Shown here: positions 35,136 through 45,492 of the stretch, piece by piece
Layout: the number at the start of each line of letters is the position of its first letter
Numbering within the stretch: the stretch's first letter is position 1
Assembly: GCF_015704865.1 (NCBI RefSeq)
Contig: NZ_JADQTO010000007.1
Coordinates: forward strand, 310,001 to 374,000
Source: Actinoplanes aureus
GTDB taxonomy: Bacteria > Actinomycetota > Actinomycetes > Mycobacteriales > Micromonosporaceae
DNA: 64,000 nt
Direction: 5' to 3'
Notes under the pieces: generated by a model
Told to the model about the DNA's origin: nothing
The model's database searches: none
What the model saw: only the letters and a program-made list of their open reading frames with translations
Position numbers and translations under genes: made by a program

Positions 35136-35165
35136 GGCGCCGCCCACGCGAGCGTGGGCGGCGCC
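35136..35165 (-). promoter_or_regulatory. xylF-xylG intercistronic stem-loop
   Basis: Perfect 14-bp stem (GGCGCCGCCCACGC and complement) with a GA loop, 42 bases after the xylF stop. No T-tract; likely a 3' stabiliser or partial terminator giving excess binding protein. Confidence 0.65.
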
Positions 35166-35207
35166 GTCCTCAGCCGTTACGGATCGGGCTGACAGTCAGC
35201 TGAGAGA

Positions 35208-36314
35208 TCAGCTGATGCCGGCGTCCGTGCAAGCCTTGGCGAAGTCGGCGGTGCAGAGCTCCTCCTTGGTGACGAAGCCGTCCGCGACGACGTCCTTCAC
35301 GTTCGCCTTGGTGATCGACTGCGGCTCGAGCAGGACGGACTTGACGTCCTTGCCCGACTCCGGGTCCTTCACCGTGTCGGTGGCGGTGGTCGGCGGCTGC
35401 TGCTTGGCCAGCGCGATCGCCAGCTCGGCGGCCGCGTCGGCCTCCTTCTTGATGGCCTTGTAGACCGTCATGCACTGGTCACCGGTGAGGATGTTCTGCA
35501 GACCCTGCACGGTGGCGTCCTGACCGGTCACCGGGACCTGGCCGTTCAGCTTGTTCTTCTTCAGCACCTGGATGGCGGCGTTGCCGAGACCGTCGTTCGC
35601 GGCCAGCACACCCTTGATCTCCTTGTTGGAGGTCAGCTGCTGCTCGAAGAGCGTGCCGCCCTGCGCGTTGTCCCAGTCCGGAACCGCGTCCTCCGGGCCC
35701 TTCACGAACTCGCCGGCCTGGAACTTCGGGTCCAGCACCGACTGGTAGCCCTCCTTGAACAGGGTGGCGTTGTTGTCGGTGGGCGCGCCGTGCAGCTGGG
35801 CCACGACCGGCTTGGTGTACTTCTTCTCGGCCAGGCAGGTGGCCAGACCCTCGCCCTGGAGCTTGCCAACCGCCACGTTGTCGAACGACACGTAGTAGTC
35901 GGCGCCACCGTTCAGGGTGAGGCGGTCGTAGTCGATCGTGGCGATGCCGGAGGCCTTCGCCTTGTCCAGCACGGCCTTACCGGTGCCGGAGTCCAGGTTG
36001 ACGATCACCAGGACCTTGACGCCGCTGGTGATCATGCCCTCAGCGATCGTCTGGAACTGGGTCTTGTCACCCTGCGCGTTCTGGATGTCGGCCTCGACAC
36101 CGGCCGCCTTGAACGCCTCGGTGAGGTACTTCAGGTCGGCGGTCGCCCAGCGGGCGGAGCTCTTGGTGTCGGGCAGGATCACGCCGACCTTGCCCGCCGA
36201 GGCGGCCTTGTCTCCGCTGCCGCTGTCGGTGTCGCCGCTGTTGTCGCCGCATGCGGCCATGCTTCCGGTGGCCACGAGGCCGACCGCGGCAAGGGCGAAC
36301 AGTCCCTTACGCAT
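35208..36314 (-). CDS. xylF: xylose-type sugar-binding lipoprotein
   Basis: 368 residues. Lipoprotein signal MRKGLFALAAVGLVATGSMAAC with lipidated Cys22 and a Ser/Gly/Asp linker. The periplasmic-binding-protein fold of the XylF/ChvE group is visible: KVGVILPDTKSSARWATAD, VLVIVNLDSGTGKAVLDKAK, ATIDYDRLTLNGGADYYVSF (the DYDR motif contacts the sugar). SD AAAGGA upstream of ATG 36314. Xylose is the best guess; arabinose or glucose cannot be excluded. Confidence 0.9.
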   Translation of the reverse strand: MRKGLFALAAVGLVATGSMAACGDNSGDTDSGSGDKAASAGKVGVILPDTKSSARWATADLKYLTEAFKAAGVEADIQNAQGDKTQFQTIAEGMITSGVKVLVIVNLDSGTGKAVLDKAKASGIATIDYDRLTLNGGADYYVSFDNVAVGKLQGEGLATCLAEKKYTKPVVAQLHGAPTDNNATLFKEGYQSVLDPKFQAGEFVKGPEDAVPDWDNAQGGTLFEQQLTSNKEIKGVLAANDGLGNAAIQVLKKNKLNGQVPVTGQDATVQGLQNILTGDQCMTVYKAIKKEADAAAELAIALAKQQPPTTATDTVKDPESGKDVKSVLLEPQSITKANVKDVVADGFVTKEELCTADFAKACTDAGIS

Positions 36315-36643
36315 TCCTTATGTCCTTTCGGGGGGTAAATCCGGGGCCTTGGTTCGGATTTGTCAGGGTTGCGTTGCCTGGGAGTTCCCGCTTCCCTGGT
36401 GACGCCGATGGATCAGGAACCGGTTTGTTGTGCCCGGCAACGTATTCCCATCGTGGCCGACAACACAAGCCGTAACCACGGTCTATCTCGTAACGAGGGA
36501 TAACAATCCGGCAACACGCCAGTGCCGAAGGGGCCCACAAAGCGCCGGGAATGTCCCTCCAGAAGCTGCACAAGGTAACGCTAGGTAATATCCGGGCCGC
36601 AAGTGGCCCGATCTCCTAAGAACAGACCTTTCCGTGCCCTTAA
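36315..36643 (-). promoter_or_regulatory. xylF control region
   Basis: 329 bases with no gene. Less GC-rich than the rest. Contains an imperfect inverted repeat CGGTTTGTTGT (36421-36431) / ACAACACAAGCCG (36460-36472), of the type bound by ROK repressors, and a short palindrome CTCGT-A-ACGAG (36487-36497). A promoter is expected, but I cannot place one with confidence. Confidence 0.45.
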
Positions 36644-37129
36644 CTACGATCCCCGGATCGGGGCGACCACCGCACCGGTCAGACGGATCAGGTCATCCGG
36701 AGCGAGCGAGACCTGGAGCCCGCGGCGGCCGGCGGAGACGTACATCACGTCGAGGTCCGGCGCCGAGTCGTCGATCACCGTTGGCAGCCGCTTGCGCTGA
36801 CCCAGCGGGCTGATCCCGCCACGCACGTAGCCGCTGCTGCGCTCGGCCGCGACCCGATCGGCCAGCACGGCGCGCTTGCCTCCGGCGGCCGCCGCCAGCG
36901 CCTTCAGGTCCAGGTCGCCGGTGACCGGCACGACCCCCACCACCAGCCGCCCGTCGACGTCGGCGATCAGGGTCTTGAACAGCCGCTCCGGCTCGACCTC
37001 GAGGGCCTCGGCCACCAGAGCGCCATAGTTCGGCGCGTCCGGGGACACGTCGTACGGATGCAGGATGTGCGGAACCCGCTCCGCGGTCAGCAAGACGGTG
37101 GCCGGCGTACCGGCCGCTTTCTTTGCCAT
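36644..37129 (-). CDS. ybaK: Cys-tRNA(Pro)/Cys-tRNA(Cys) deacylase
   Basis: 161 residues, normal for YbaK/EbsC. The fold signature runs from HPYDVSPDAPNYGALVAEAL through LFKTLIADVDGRLVVGVVPV, with the catalytic-pocket Lys in LFKTL, to GYVRGGISPLGQRKRLPTVID (invariant GGISPxG). It clears tRNA(Pro) mischarged with Cys. Start ATG 37129 is 6 bases after TAGCGT. Confidence 0.95.
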   Translation of the reverse strand: MAKKAAGTPATVLLTAERVPHILHPYDVSPDAPNYGALVAEALEVEPERLFKTLIADVDGRLVVGVVPVTGDLDLKALAAAAGGKRAVLADRVAAERSSGYVRGGISPLGQRKRLPTVIDDSAPDLDVMYVSAGRRGLQVSLAPDDLIRLTGAVVAPIRGS

Positions 37130-37135
37130 GGGCGC

Positions 37136-37141
37136 ACGCTA
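37136..37141 (-). promoter_or_regulatory. -10 box of a leaderless ybaK transcript
   Basis: TAGCGT, 6 bases, ATG; no SD. No clear -35. Confidence 0.45.
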
Positions 37142-37181
37142 CTCCCGCGCCCGAACATCACGCGGGTCCGTTTACGACCTG

Positions 37182-38357
37182 TTACGACGTTGTTGTCAGA
37201 AGCGCGAGCGGTGCCCCGTCCACCCGGGTCAGCACCAGACCCGCCCCGTTCGGGCCGGACAACTTCAGATCCTTGCGCAACTGGTCCGGCACCAGGGCCG
37301 AGCCGCGCTTGCGGATCTCCAGCCGGCCGACACCACGCTCCCGCAACAGGGCCCGCAGCCGCTTCAGCGAGAACGGGAGCACGTCGGTGACGCCGAGCCG
37401 CCGGGCGTACGGGGTGTCCACCGGGTCGTCGGTGTAGACGTACGCGATCGCCGGGTCGGCCAGCCGTCCGCCGATCGTCGCGGCGAACTCGGCGACCAGA
37501 TGCGAGCGGACCACCGCCGGATCGGGGTCGTAGATCCAGGCCCCGACCGGCCCGACCGGGGCCGCCTCGACACCGGAGCCGACCAGTTCGGCGGTGTGCC
37601 CGCCGAGCAGCGTGGCGCGCCGGGGCGCGGACGCCAGCGGGCCGCACCAGAACGCCGCCTCGACGAGGTCACCGCCCACGCTGACCCACTCGCCCTCGGC
37701 GCCCTCCGGCAGCAGATCGTGGTCGATGCCGGGTGCGAGCTTGAGCACGGTCCGCGGCACCCGGCGGGCCAGCCCGATCACGAAGTCCCAGGGCGGCGAG
37801 TACGCCTTCGGATCGAACACCCGGCCCCGGCCGGCCTGCCGGCGCGCCGGATCGGCGAAGACCGCGTCGTAGCGTTCCACCTCCACCGAGGTGGCGTCGG
37901 CGCACTCCACCGTGATCAGGTCGGCCAGACCGGCCACCTCGGCGTTCGCGGCGGCCATCGCCGCGGTCGGCGGATCGGCGTCCACGGCGTACACCCGGAT
38001 GCCGTGCCGGGCCGCCGCCAGCGCGTCGGAGCCCAGCCCGCAGCCCAGATCGGCAAGGGTCCGCACCCCCGCGGCGGCGAGGCGGGCCGCCCGCCGGTCC
38101 GCGACCACGGCTCGCGTCGCCTGTTCCAACCCGGCCCGGGTGAAGAACATCCGGGTCGCGTCCGGCCCGAACTTCATCGCCGCGCGCCGACGCAAACTAG
38201 CCTGGGTCAAGGCGGCTGCGGCGAGCTCCGCGCCGATGCCCCGGGCCCGCATGGCCGAGGCCGCGGCGAGCGGCTCACCGTCGCCGATCTCGGCCGCCAC
38301 GGCCAGGGCTTCCGCCCCTTCCGGGGTCTGCAACGACGACAACGGCTCACATGTCAC
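37182..38357 (-). CDS. class I SAM methyltransferase with THUMP-like domain
   Basis: About 391 residues. SAM-binding motif I is TLADLGCGLGSDALAAA, motif II VYAVDADPPTAAMA, and the motif IV position has DAVFADPARR, suggestive of a nucleic-acid-type methyltransferase. A THUMP-like C-terminal domain (about 310-390: GRLEIRKRGSALVPDQLRKDL) is the signature of a conserved actinobacterial family of unknown substrate. GTG 38357 has AGGGAG 8 bases upstream and is preferred over ATG 38366. Divergent from groES. Confidence 0.83.
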   Translation of the reverse strand: MTCEPLSSLQTPEGAEALAVAAEIGDGEPLAAASAMRARGIGAELAAAALTQASLRRRAAMKFGPDATRMFFTRAGLEQATRAVVADRRAARLAAAGVRTLADLGCGLGSDALAAARHGIRVYAVDADPPTAAMAAANAEVAGLADLITVECADATSVEVERYDAVFADPARRQAGRGRVFDPKAYSPPWDFVIGLARRVPRTVLKLAPGIDHDLLPEGAEGEWVSVGGDLVEAAFWCGPLASAPRRATLLGGHTAELVGSGVEAAPVGPVGAWIYDPDPAVVRSHLVAEFAATIGGRLADPAIAYVYTDDPVDTPYARRLGVTDVLPFSLKRLRALLRERGVGRLEIRKRGSALVPDQLRKDLKLSGPNGAGLVLTRVDGAPLALLTTTS

Positions 38358-38384
38358 ACCAGGCATTCTCCCTGGCGTGACAGG

Positions 38385-38411
38385 TTGGCACTCTGGTTGA
38401 CGGAGTGCTAG
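38385..38411 (+). promoter_or_regulatory. CIRCE operator 1 (HrcA binding site)
   Basis: TTGGCACTC-N9-GAGTGCTAG; 16 of 18 arm positions match the consensus TTAGCACTC-N9-GAGTGCTAA. It overlaps the -35 of the groES promoter, so HrcA binding would block RNA polymerase. Confidence 0.93.
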
Positions 38412-38425
38412 TTCCGGAATAGTCT
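38397..38425 (+). promoter_or_regulatory. groESL promoter
   Basis: TTGACG (38397-38402), 17-bp spacer, TAGTCT (38420-38425). It sits between two CIRCE elements; the expected start (about 38432) falls within the second. Confidence 0.75.
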
Positions 38426-38429
38426 CCGG

Positions 38430-38456
38430 TTAGCACTCTCAACATGAGGGTGCCAG
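38430..38456 (+). promoter_or_regulatory. CIRCE operator 2 (HrcA binding site)
   Basis: Left arm TTAGCACTC is perfect; right arm GGGTGCCAG has 3 mismatches; spacing is N9. Its centre is 45 bases from that of CIRCE 1, about 4.3 helical turns. Confidence 0.85.
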
Positions 38457-38587
38457 CCGCCCGGCCCGTCCGTGCGGCTAGGCACCAGGCGGACCGGCAC
38501 CCGCGACGACGGCCCCGCCCGGTGGCATGAGGCATTCAGACCGGCTGGCTCATGGCCGGCGAAACCTGTACCCAGGAGGGTATGCCC

Positions 38588-38896
38588 GTGACTACCGCGA
38601 CCAAGGTTGCGATCAAGCCGCTCGAGGACCGCATCGTGGTCCAGGCGAACGAGGCCGAGACCACCACGGCGTCGGGCATCGTGATTCCCGACACCGCGAA
38701 GGAGAAGCCGCAGGAGGGCACCGTCCTCGCTGTCGGCCCCGGCCGGATCGACGACAAGGGCAACCGCGTTCCGCTCGATGTCAAGGTCGGCGACGTGGTC
38801 CTTTACTCGAAGTACGGCGGCACCGAGGTCAAGTACGCCGGCGAGGAGTACCTGGTGCTCTCCGCCCGCGACGTCCTCGCGGTCATCGAGAAGTAA
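38588..38896 (+). CDS. groES: co-chaperonin GroES
   Basis: 102 residues from GTG 38588, which has AGGAGG 8 bases upstream; the ATG at 38582 is too close to that SD. Typical Gro[16 protein letters not shown], the mobile loop [19 protein letters not shown] that contacts GroEL, and the C-terminal [15 protein letters not shown]. The lid of the folding chamber; first gene of the HrcA/CIRCE-controlled heat-shock operon. Confidence 0.97.
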   Translation: MTTATKVAIKPLEDRIVVQANEAETTTASGIVIPDTAKEKPQEGTVLAVGPGRIDDKGNRVPLDVKVGDVVLYSKYGGTEVKYAGEEYLVLSARDVLAVIEK

Positions 38897-38914
38897 GACC
38901 TAACTGACTGCGCA

Positions 38915-38948
38915 GACGCCCTGTTCCGACGTGTCGGGGCAGGGCGTC
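38915..38948 (+). promoter_or_regulatory. groES-groEL intercistronic nested stem-loop
   Basis: Outer stem GACGCCCTG (38915-38923) with CAGGGCGTC (38940-38948); inner stem CCGAC-GT-GTCGG (38926-38937). Possible processing or mRNA-stability element separating the two chaperonin messages. Confidence 0.5.
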
Positions 38949-38957
38949 GGTGCGTGA

Positions 38958-40625
<1,668 letters not shown>

Positions 40626-40639
40626 TCAGCTGCTAGGTG

Positions 40640-40667
40640 AAGGGCGCGTCCGTCCGGACGCGCCCTT
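40640..40667. terminator. bidirectional terminator between groEL1 and ABC exporter
   Basis: 13-bp perfect stem AAGGGCGCGTCCG with a TC loop. Starts 15 bases after groEL1 and touches the stop codon of the convergent ABC gene. Confidence 0.85.
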
Positions 40668-42451
40668 CAGTGCGCTATGGGCGCCGCGGCCCGATCACCG
40701 TCGCCGGCCTCCGCGCCGCCCCGCCAGGAACGCCACAGCGCCGCGTACGCCCCACCCGCCGCCACCAGCTGATCGTGCGGCCCCAGCTCGACGATCCGGC
40801 CGTCCTCGATCACCGCCACCCGGTCCGCGTCGTGCGCCGAGAAGAGCCGGTGCGCGATCGCCACCACGGTCCGGCCGCGGACCACCGCCGCCAGGGACCG
40901 TTCCAGGTCCCGGGCCGCCCGCGGATCCAGCAGGGCGGTGGCCTCGTCCAGCACCAGCGTGTGCGGGTCGGCGAGGATCAGCCGGGCCAGCGCGACCTGC
41001 TGGGCCTGTGCCGGGGACAGCTGGACCCCGCCGGTGCCGACCATGGTGTCCAGCCCGTACGGCAGACGATCCACCCAGATCTGTGCGTGCACGGCCGCCA
41101 GCGCCGCGCGTACCTCGCCCTCCGGCACGCCCGGTCGTGCCATCGCGACGTTGTCGCGCAGCGTGCCGATGAAGACATGGTGTTCCTGGGTGACCAGCGC
41201 TACCTCGGCGCGCAGCCGTTCGGGCGGCAGCTCCGCCAACGAGACCCCACCCACCGTGACGCTGCCCTCGGTGGGCTGGTGCACCCCGGCCAGCAGACGG
41301 CCCAGAGTGGACTTGCCGGCGCCGGAGACACCGACCACGGCCAGCCGCTCGCCCGGCTCCAGGGTCAGGTCGATGCCGTGCAGCACCTCTCGGTCGGCCT
41401 GGTAGGCGAAGCGGACACCGCGCACCTCGATGCGGCCGCCGGACGGCTCAAGGGCGGTCGCCGGCATCGGTGTCACCACCGCGGCCACGCCGATCAGCCG
41501 GGCCAGCGAGGCCGCACCCACCTCCAGTTCGTCGAGCCAGCCGGAGAGCCGGTCCAGCGGATCGACAAGCAGCTGAACGTAGATCACCGCAGAGGTCAGC
41601 TGGCCCAGCGTCACCAGGCCACGCAGGTTGAGCCAGCCGCCGTAGAGGAGGGTGACCGCCACCGGCAGGACGTAGCTGATCTCGATCATCGGCCACCAGA
41701 CGGTGCGCAAAAAGAGGGTGTACCGCTCGGCCAGCCAGGATCTGCGCAGGTCGGCATCGGTACGGTCGATGCGCTGCTGCTGCCGTCCCAGCGCCTCGAC
41801 GGTCCGTGCCCCCTCCACCGTCTCGGTCAGCCCCTCGGTCACGTCCGAGTACGCCGCGTTCTGCCTCAGGTAGGCGGCCGGCGCCCGCCGCAGATACCAC
41901 CGCGTACCCACCACCATGATCGGCACCCCGATCAGCAGCGGCACCGCGAACAGCGGGCTGACCAGCAGCAGCGCGACGACCACCAGGACCAGGGTGATCA
42001 GCGCGATCATCGTCTCCGGCACCGCGAACCGCACGCACTTCGACAACGCGTCCACGTCCCGGGTGGTACGGGTAAGCAGGTCACCGGTGCCGGCCGATTC
42101 CACTGTGGCCAGCGGCAGGGTGAGCACCCGGCACAGGAACTCCTCGCGCAGCCGGGCCAGGATCCGCTCACCCAGCCGAGCCGACGCCAGATAGGCGAAC
42201 CGGGTCAGGATTCCCTGCAACAGCACGAACCCGGCGATGGTGATGGTGAGCCGGTCCAGTGCCCGGACGGCGGCGCCGGCGCGTACCGCCTCCACCAGGT
42301 TGCCGAGGAGCCGGGGCCCGGCCAGGGTGGCCAGCGCCGCGGCGACGTGCAGGCCGACCGTGGCCCGGAACAGGCCCGGGTAGCGGCGGACCAGGTCACG
42401 CGCGTACCGCCGGACCTGTGTGCCGTCCGCCACCGGCAGGGAGCGGCTCAC
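40667..42451 (-). CDS. ABC exporter half-transporter, canonical Walker motifs
   Basis: 594 residues: six-helix exporter domain (about 25-315) plus NBD. Walker A GVSGAGKST (374-382), Q-loop Q422 in VTQEHHVF, Walker B LVLDE (499-503) and H534 (AIAHRL) are intact, but the signature is LSPAQAQQVALAR (LSPAQ, 478-482) instead of LSGGQ. It overlaps the upstream partner gene by 4 bases. Together they form a heterodimer whose one good ATP site combines these Walker motifs with the partner's SGGQ. The pair resembles actinobacterial multidrug or lipid exporters; cargo unknown. Confidence 0.88.
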   Translation of the reverse strand: MSRSLPVADGTQVRRYARDLVRRYPGLFRATVGLHVAAALATLAGPRLLGNLVEAVRAGAAVRALDRLTITIAGFVLLQGILTRFAYLASARLGERILARLREEFLCRVLTLPLATVESAGTGDLLTRTTRDVDALSKCVRFAVPETMIALITLVLVVVALLLVSPLFAVPLLIGVPIMVVGTRWYLRRAPAAYLRQNAAYSDVTEGLTETVEGARTVEALGRQQQRIDRTDADLRRSWLAERYTLFLRTVWWPMIEISYVLPVAVTLLYGGWLNLRGLVTLGQLTSAVIYVQLLVDPLDRLSGWLDELEVGAASLARLIGVAAVVTPMPATALEPSGGRIEVRGVRFAYQADREVLHGIDLTLEPGERLAVVGVSGAGKSTLGRLLAGVHQPTEGSVTVGGVSLAELPPERLRAEVALVTQEHHVFIGTLRDNVAMARPGVPEGEVRAALAAVHAQIWVDRLPYGLDTMVGTGGVQLSPAQAQQVALARLILADPHTLVLDEATALLDPRAARDLERSLAAVVRGRTVVAIAHRLFSAHDADRVAVIEDGRIVELGPHDQLVAAGGAYAALWRSWRGGAEAGDGDRAAAPIAH

Positions 42452-44133
42452 GGCTGGTCCTCACGCAACACCGTCCGGGCGTACCGCGGGTGGGACCGGA
42501 GCAGTTCCCGGTGGGATCCGGCGGCCACCAACCGACCGGACTCGACGTAGCAGACGTGATCTACCTGGCTCAGCACCAGCGGGCTCGACGTACAGACCAC
42601 CGTCGCACGCCCGGCCCGCGCGGTACGCAGCCCGGAGGCGATCCGGGCCTCCGTGTGCGCGTCGACTGCGTTGGTGGGCTCGACCAGGATCAGGATCTCC
42701 GGTTCGGCGATCAGGGCCCGGGCCAGGCGCAGCCGTTGCTGCTGCCCGCCGGAGAAGGACCGGCCCCGCTCGTCGACGAGGCTCTTCACCCCTTCCGGCA
42801 ACTCCTCGACGATGTCGGTCGCGGCCGCCGCCTCCAACGCCGCCGACAGGGTGCCCCGGTCGTACGGGTCCAGATCGGCGCGCAACCGGCCGGAGAAGAG
42901 CCGCGCCTCGTTGTCGGCGACCAGGATCCGGTCCCGCACGGCCGACAGAGCCGCGTCGGCCAGCGGTACGCCGCCGAGCGTGGCGCCGTCCGCATACCTG
43001 CCCAGCCGGTCGGCGATGCGGGCCGCGTCCGCCGGTTCGGCCGCGACGATGGCGGTGAACCGGCTCATCGGGATCAGCACTCCCGACTCCGGGTCGGCCA
43101 GGTCGCCCCCGGTCAGGGCAACCGGCGACGCCGGGTCGGGCAGATCGCTCCGCACCCCGAGCATCGCCACCACGCGGCGGGCCGAGACGTGGCCCCGGGT
43201 CACCTTGTCGATCGCGTCGGTGAGTTGCCGCAGCGGCGCCACCAGAAACGCCGCGTACGCGTAGAACGACACGAACTGGCCCACCGTGATCTGCCCGGAC
43301 GCGGCGAACCGCGCCCCCAGCAGCGTGACCAGCACCAGCAGTAGCCCCTGGAGCAGCACCTGGGTGGCCTCCAGCAGCGCCTCCACCCGCGCCGTGTGCA
43401 CCCCGGCGGTCCGCAACTCCTGCGACTCCTTGCAGTAGCGGCTCGCCATCAGCGCCTCACCGCCGACGCCGCGCAGCACCCGCAGACCAGAGACCAGGTC
43501 GGCGGCACGGCCGGTCAGCCGTCCCTGTCGCACCCGGTACGCCTGCTGGCGCCGGTGCAGCGGCCGGATCAGCAGGCCCACCACCAGCATCAGCATCGGT
43601 ACGCCGACCACGACGATGAGACCGAGCGGAACCGACGTCCGGAGCAGCACGACGGTGACCGTGACAACCGCGAACAGCGCACCGACGCCCCGGGACACGA
43701 CGTCGACGGCCGCACCGATGTGTGTGATGTCCGAGGTGCCGATCGCCACGACCTCACCGGCGTCGAGCCGCCGGGGCAATGTGGAGCCGAGACGGTTCGC
43801 CTGACGCACCACCACCTGTACGGTCCGGAACGCGGCGCCCAGCCAGTTCACCACCGCGAAACGGTGCCGGGAGATACCCGCTACGGCCTGCACCGCGCCG
43901 ACGCCGAGCAGGACCGACACCCAGCCGAGCAGGGTCCGCCCGGCACCCTCCGCGGCCGCGTCGACGGCGAACCCGACCACCGCCGGAGCCAGCGCCTGAC
44001 ACCCCATCCAGAGGATCGCGAGGAGCGCCGCAGCCGCCACCGTCAAGCGGGATCGCCGGACCAACCAGAACAGGTAACGCAGGGCGGACCGAGAGTCGGG
44101 CAGGCCGGGATCCGGCTCGGGCAATCTTCGCAT
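42448..44133 (-). CDS. ABC exporter half-transporter, degenerate ATP site
   Basis: 561 residues: membrane domain with about six helices (20-310), then an NBD with unusual losses. The Walker A position reads VAAEPADAAR (363-372), with no Gly-Lys-Ser/Thr; Walker B is LILVE (V484 replaces Asp, E485 kept); the Q-loop Gln is Asp407 (VADNEARLF); the H-loop His is Ser (CTSSP). The signature SFSGGQQQRLRLARAL (S461-Q464) is perfect. This subunit therefore cannot bind ATP normally at its own site but completes its partner's site. First gene of the pair. Confidence 0.88.
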   Translation of the reverse strand: MRRLPEPDPGLPDSRSALRYLFWLVRRSRLTVAAAALLAILWMGCQALAPAVVGFAVDAAAEGAGRTLLGWVSVLLGVGAVQAVAGISRHRFAVVNWLGAAFRTVQVVVRQANRLGSTLPRRLDAGEVVAIGTSDITHIGAAVDVVSRGVGALFAVVTVTVVLLRTSVPLGLIVVVGVPMLMLVVGLLIRPLHRRQQAYRVRQGRLTGRAADLVSGLRVLRGVGGEALMASRYCKESQELRTAGVHTARVEALLEATQVLLQGLLLVLVTLLGARFAASGQITVGQFVSFYAYAAFLVAPLRQLTDAIDKVTRGHVSARRVVAMLGVRSDLPDPASPVALTGGDLADPESGVLIPMSRFTAIVAAEPADAARIADRLGRYADGATLGGVPLADAALSAVRDRILVADNEARLFSGRLRADLDPYDRGTLSAALEAAAATDIVEELPEGVKSLVDERGRSFSGGQQQRLRLARALIAEPEILILVEPTNAVDAHTEARIASGLRTARAGRATVVCTSSPLVLSQVDHVCYVESGRLVAAGSHRELLRSHPRYARTVLREDQP

Positions 44134-44176
44134 CAGGCCACCGACGGTAAGGCCGAGGTGCGCGGACTGCGACCGG

Positions 44177-44431
44177 TCAGCGATCGACGGGCGTGAAATC
44201 CCAGACGTGCGGAGCGCGTGCTACCAGCTTTTCCGGTGGTGTAGGCAGGCTTTGCGGAGTGTTTCGCCATTTGGTGATGACGACGATGCGATGATCCGTG
44301 GACGAATAGACGTCACTCGACACATGTTGTGGCAGTACCTCCAACCCAGGCACTGCCGTGTCGCAGACCCAGGCCAGCAGCTCGTCGAAGCCGCTGCGCG
44401 AGGCCCGCACCTCCCACATCCGAGCGATCAT
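44177..44431 (-). CDS. small conserved-looking protein after tsaD
   Basis: 84 residues, 8 bases after the tsaD stop; GGAAG lies 4 bases before ATG 44431. The layout (MIARMWEVRA, FDELLAWVCDTAVPGLEVLPQH, HRIVVITKWRN, HVWDFTPVDR) resembles a small ferredoxin-like or antibiotic-biosynthesis-monooxygenase dimer fold, an inference from pattern only. No catalytic motif. Probably translated with the tsaD operon. Confidence 0.65.
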   Translation of the reverse strand: MIARMWEVRASRSGFDELLAWVCDTAVPGLEVLPQHVSSDVYSSTDHRIVVITKWRNTPQSLPTPPEKLVARAPHVWDFTPVDR

Positions 44432-44439
44432 GATGCTTC

Positions 44440-45492
44440 CTACCCCGGCACGCTGACCGCGGTCAAACCCATCGCGGAGTCCGCCGGCAGATCGAGGCGG
44501 CTCGGCGCGACGCCGGCCGCGACGAGATGCGAGCCGAGTGCCGCGACCATCGCGCCGTTGTCGGTGCAGAGCTGCGGACGGGGTACGCGCACCGCGATCC
44601 CGTGTTTGGCCGCACGCTCCTCGGCGAGCACCCGCAGCCGCGAGTTGGCCGCCACCCCACCACCGATCACCAGCGTCTTCACCCCACTGGTCCGGCACGC
44701 GTCGATCGCCTTCGCGGTGAGCACGTCGCAGACGGCCTCCTGAAAGCTCGCCGACACGTCCGCCACCGGAACCGGCTCCCCGGCCCGTTCCCGGCTCTCC
44801 ACCCAGCGGGCGACTGCGGTCTTCAGACCGGAGAACGAGAAGTCGAACCGGTGCGCGGCGAGATCCTTCGCAGCGGTGAGCCCACGCGGGAAGGCGATCG
44901 AGGCCGGATCGCCGTCGCGGGCCGACCGGTCGATGATCGGTCCGCCCGGGAAGCCGAGCCCCAGGAGGCGGGCCACCTTGTCGAACGCCTCGCCGGCCGC
45001 GTCGTCGATCGTCGCGCCGAGCGGCGTGACGCCCGCGGTCAGGTCGTCGACGAGCAACAGCGAGGAGTGCCCGCCGGAGACCAGCATCGCCACCGCGGGC
45101 TCGGGCAGCGGACCGTGCTCCAAAGTGTCCACCGCCACGTGTGCCGCCAGGTGGTTGACCCCGTAGATCGGTTTCTCGGCGGCGAGCGCGTACCCCTTGG
45201 CGGCCGCCACCCCGACCAGCAGCGCACCCGCCAGGCCGGGCCCGCTGGTGACCGCGATCGCGTCGACGTCGGCGAGGGTGATCCCGGCCTCGTCGAGCGC
45301 CCGCTGCATGGTCGGGACCAGCGCCTCCAGGTGCGCCCGGCTGGCCACCTCGGGCACCACCCCGCCGAAGCGGGCGTGCTGGTCCACACTGGACGCCAGT
45401 GCGTCGGCGAGCAGGGTGTGTCCGCGCACGATGCCGACACCGGTCTCGTCGCAGGAGGTCTCGATCCCGAGGACCAGGGGTTCGTCAGGCAT
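44440..45492 (-). CDS. tsaD: tRNA N6-threonylcarbamoyladenosine transferase TsaD
   Basis: 350 residues, the usual length. Kae1/TsaD motifs: [48 protein letters not shown], the metal-binding [20 protein letters not shown] and [11 protein letters not shown]. It transfers threonylcarbamoyl to A37 of ANN-decoding tRNAs with TsaB and TsaE, both encoded in the same operon. ATG overlaps rimI by 8 bases. Confidence 0.97.
   Translation of the reverse strand: MPDEPLVLGIETSCDETGVGIVRGHTLLADALASSVDQHARFGGVVPEVASRAHLEALVPTMQRALDEAGITLADVDAIAVTSGPGLAGALLVGVAAAKGYALAAEKPIYGVNHLAAHVAVDTLEHGPLPEPAVAMLVSGGHSSLLLVDDLTAGVTPLGATIDDAAGEAFDKVARLLGLGFPGGPIIDRSARDGDPASIAFPRGLTAAKDLAAHRFDFSFSGLKTAVARWVESRERAGEPVPVADVSASFQEAVCDVLTAKAIDACRTSGVKTLVIGGGVAANSRLRVLAEERAAKHGIAVRVPRPQLCTDNGAMVAALGSHLVAAGVAPSRLDLPADSAMGLTAVSVPG

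Noticed and set aside
42448..44133. Pseudogene call for the ABC subunit lacking Walker A
   Set aside because: The frame is intact, ATGA-coupled to its partner, keeps a perfect signature, and its losses are confined to one composite site, so selection is acting on it.
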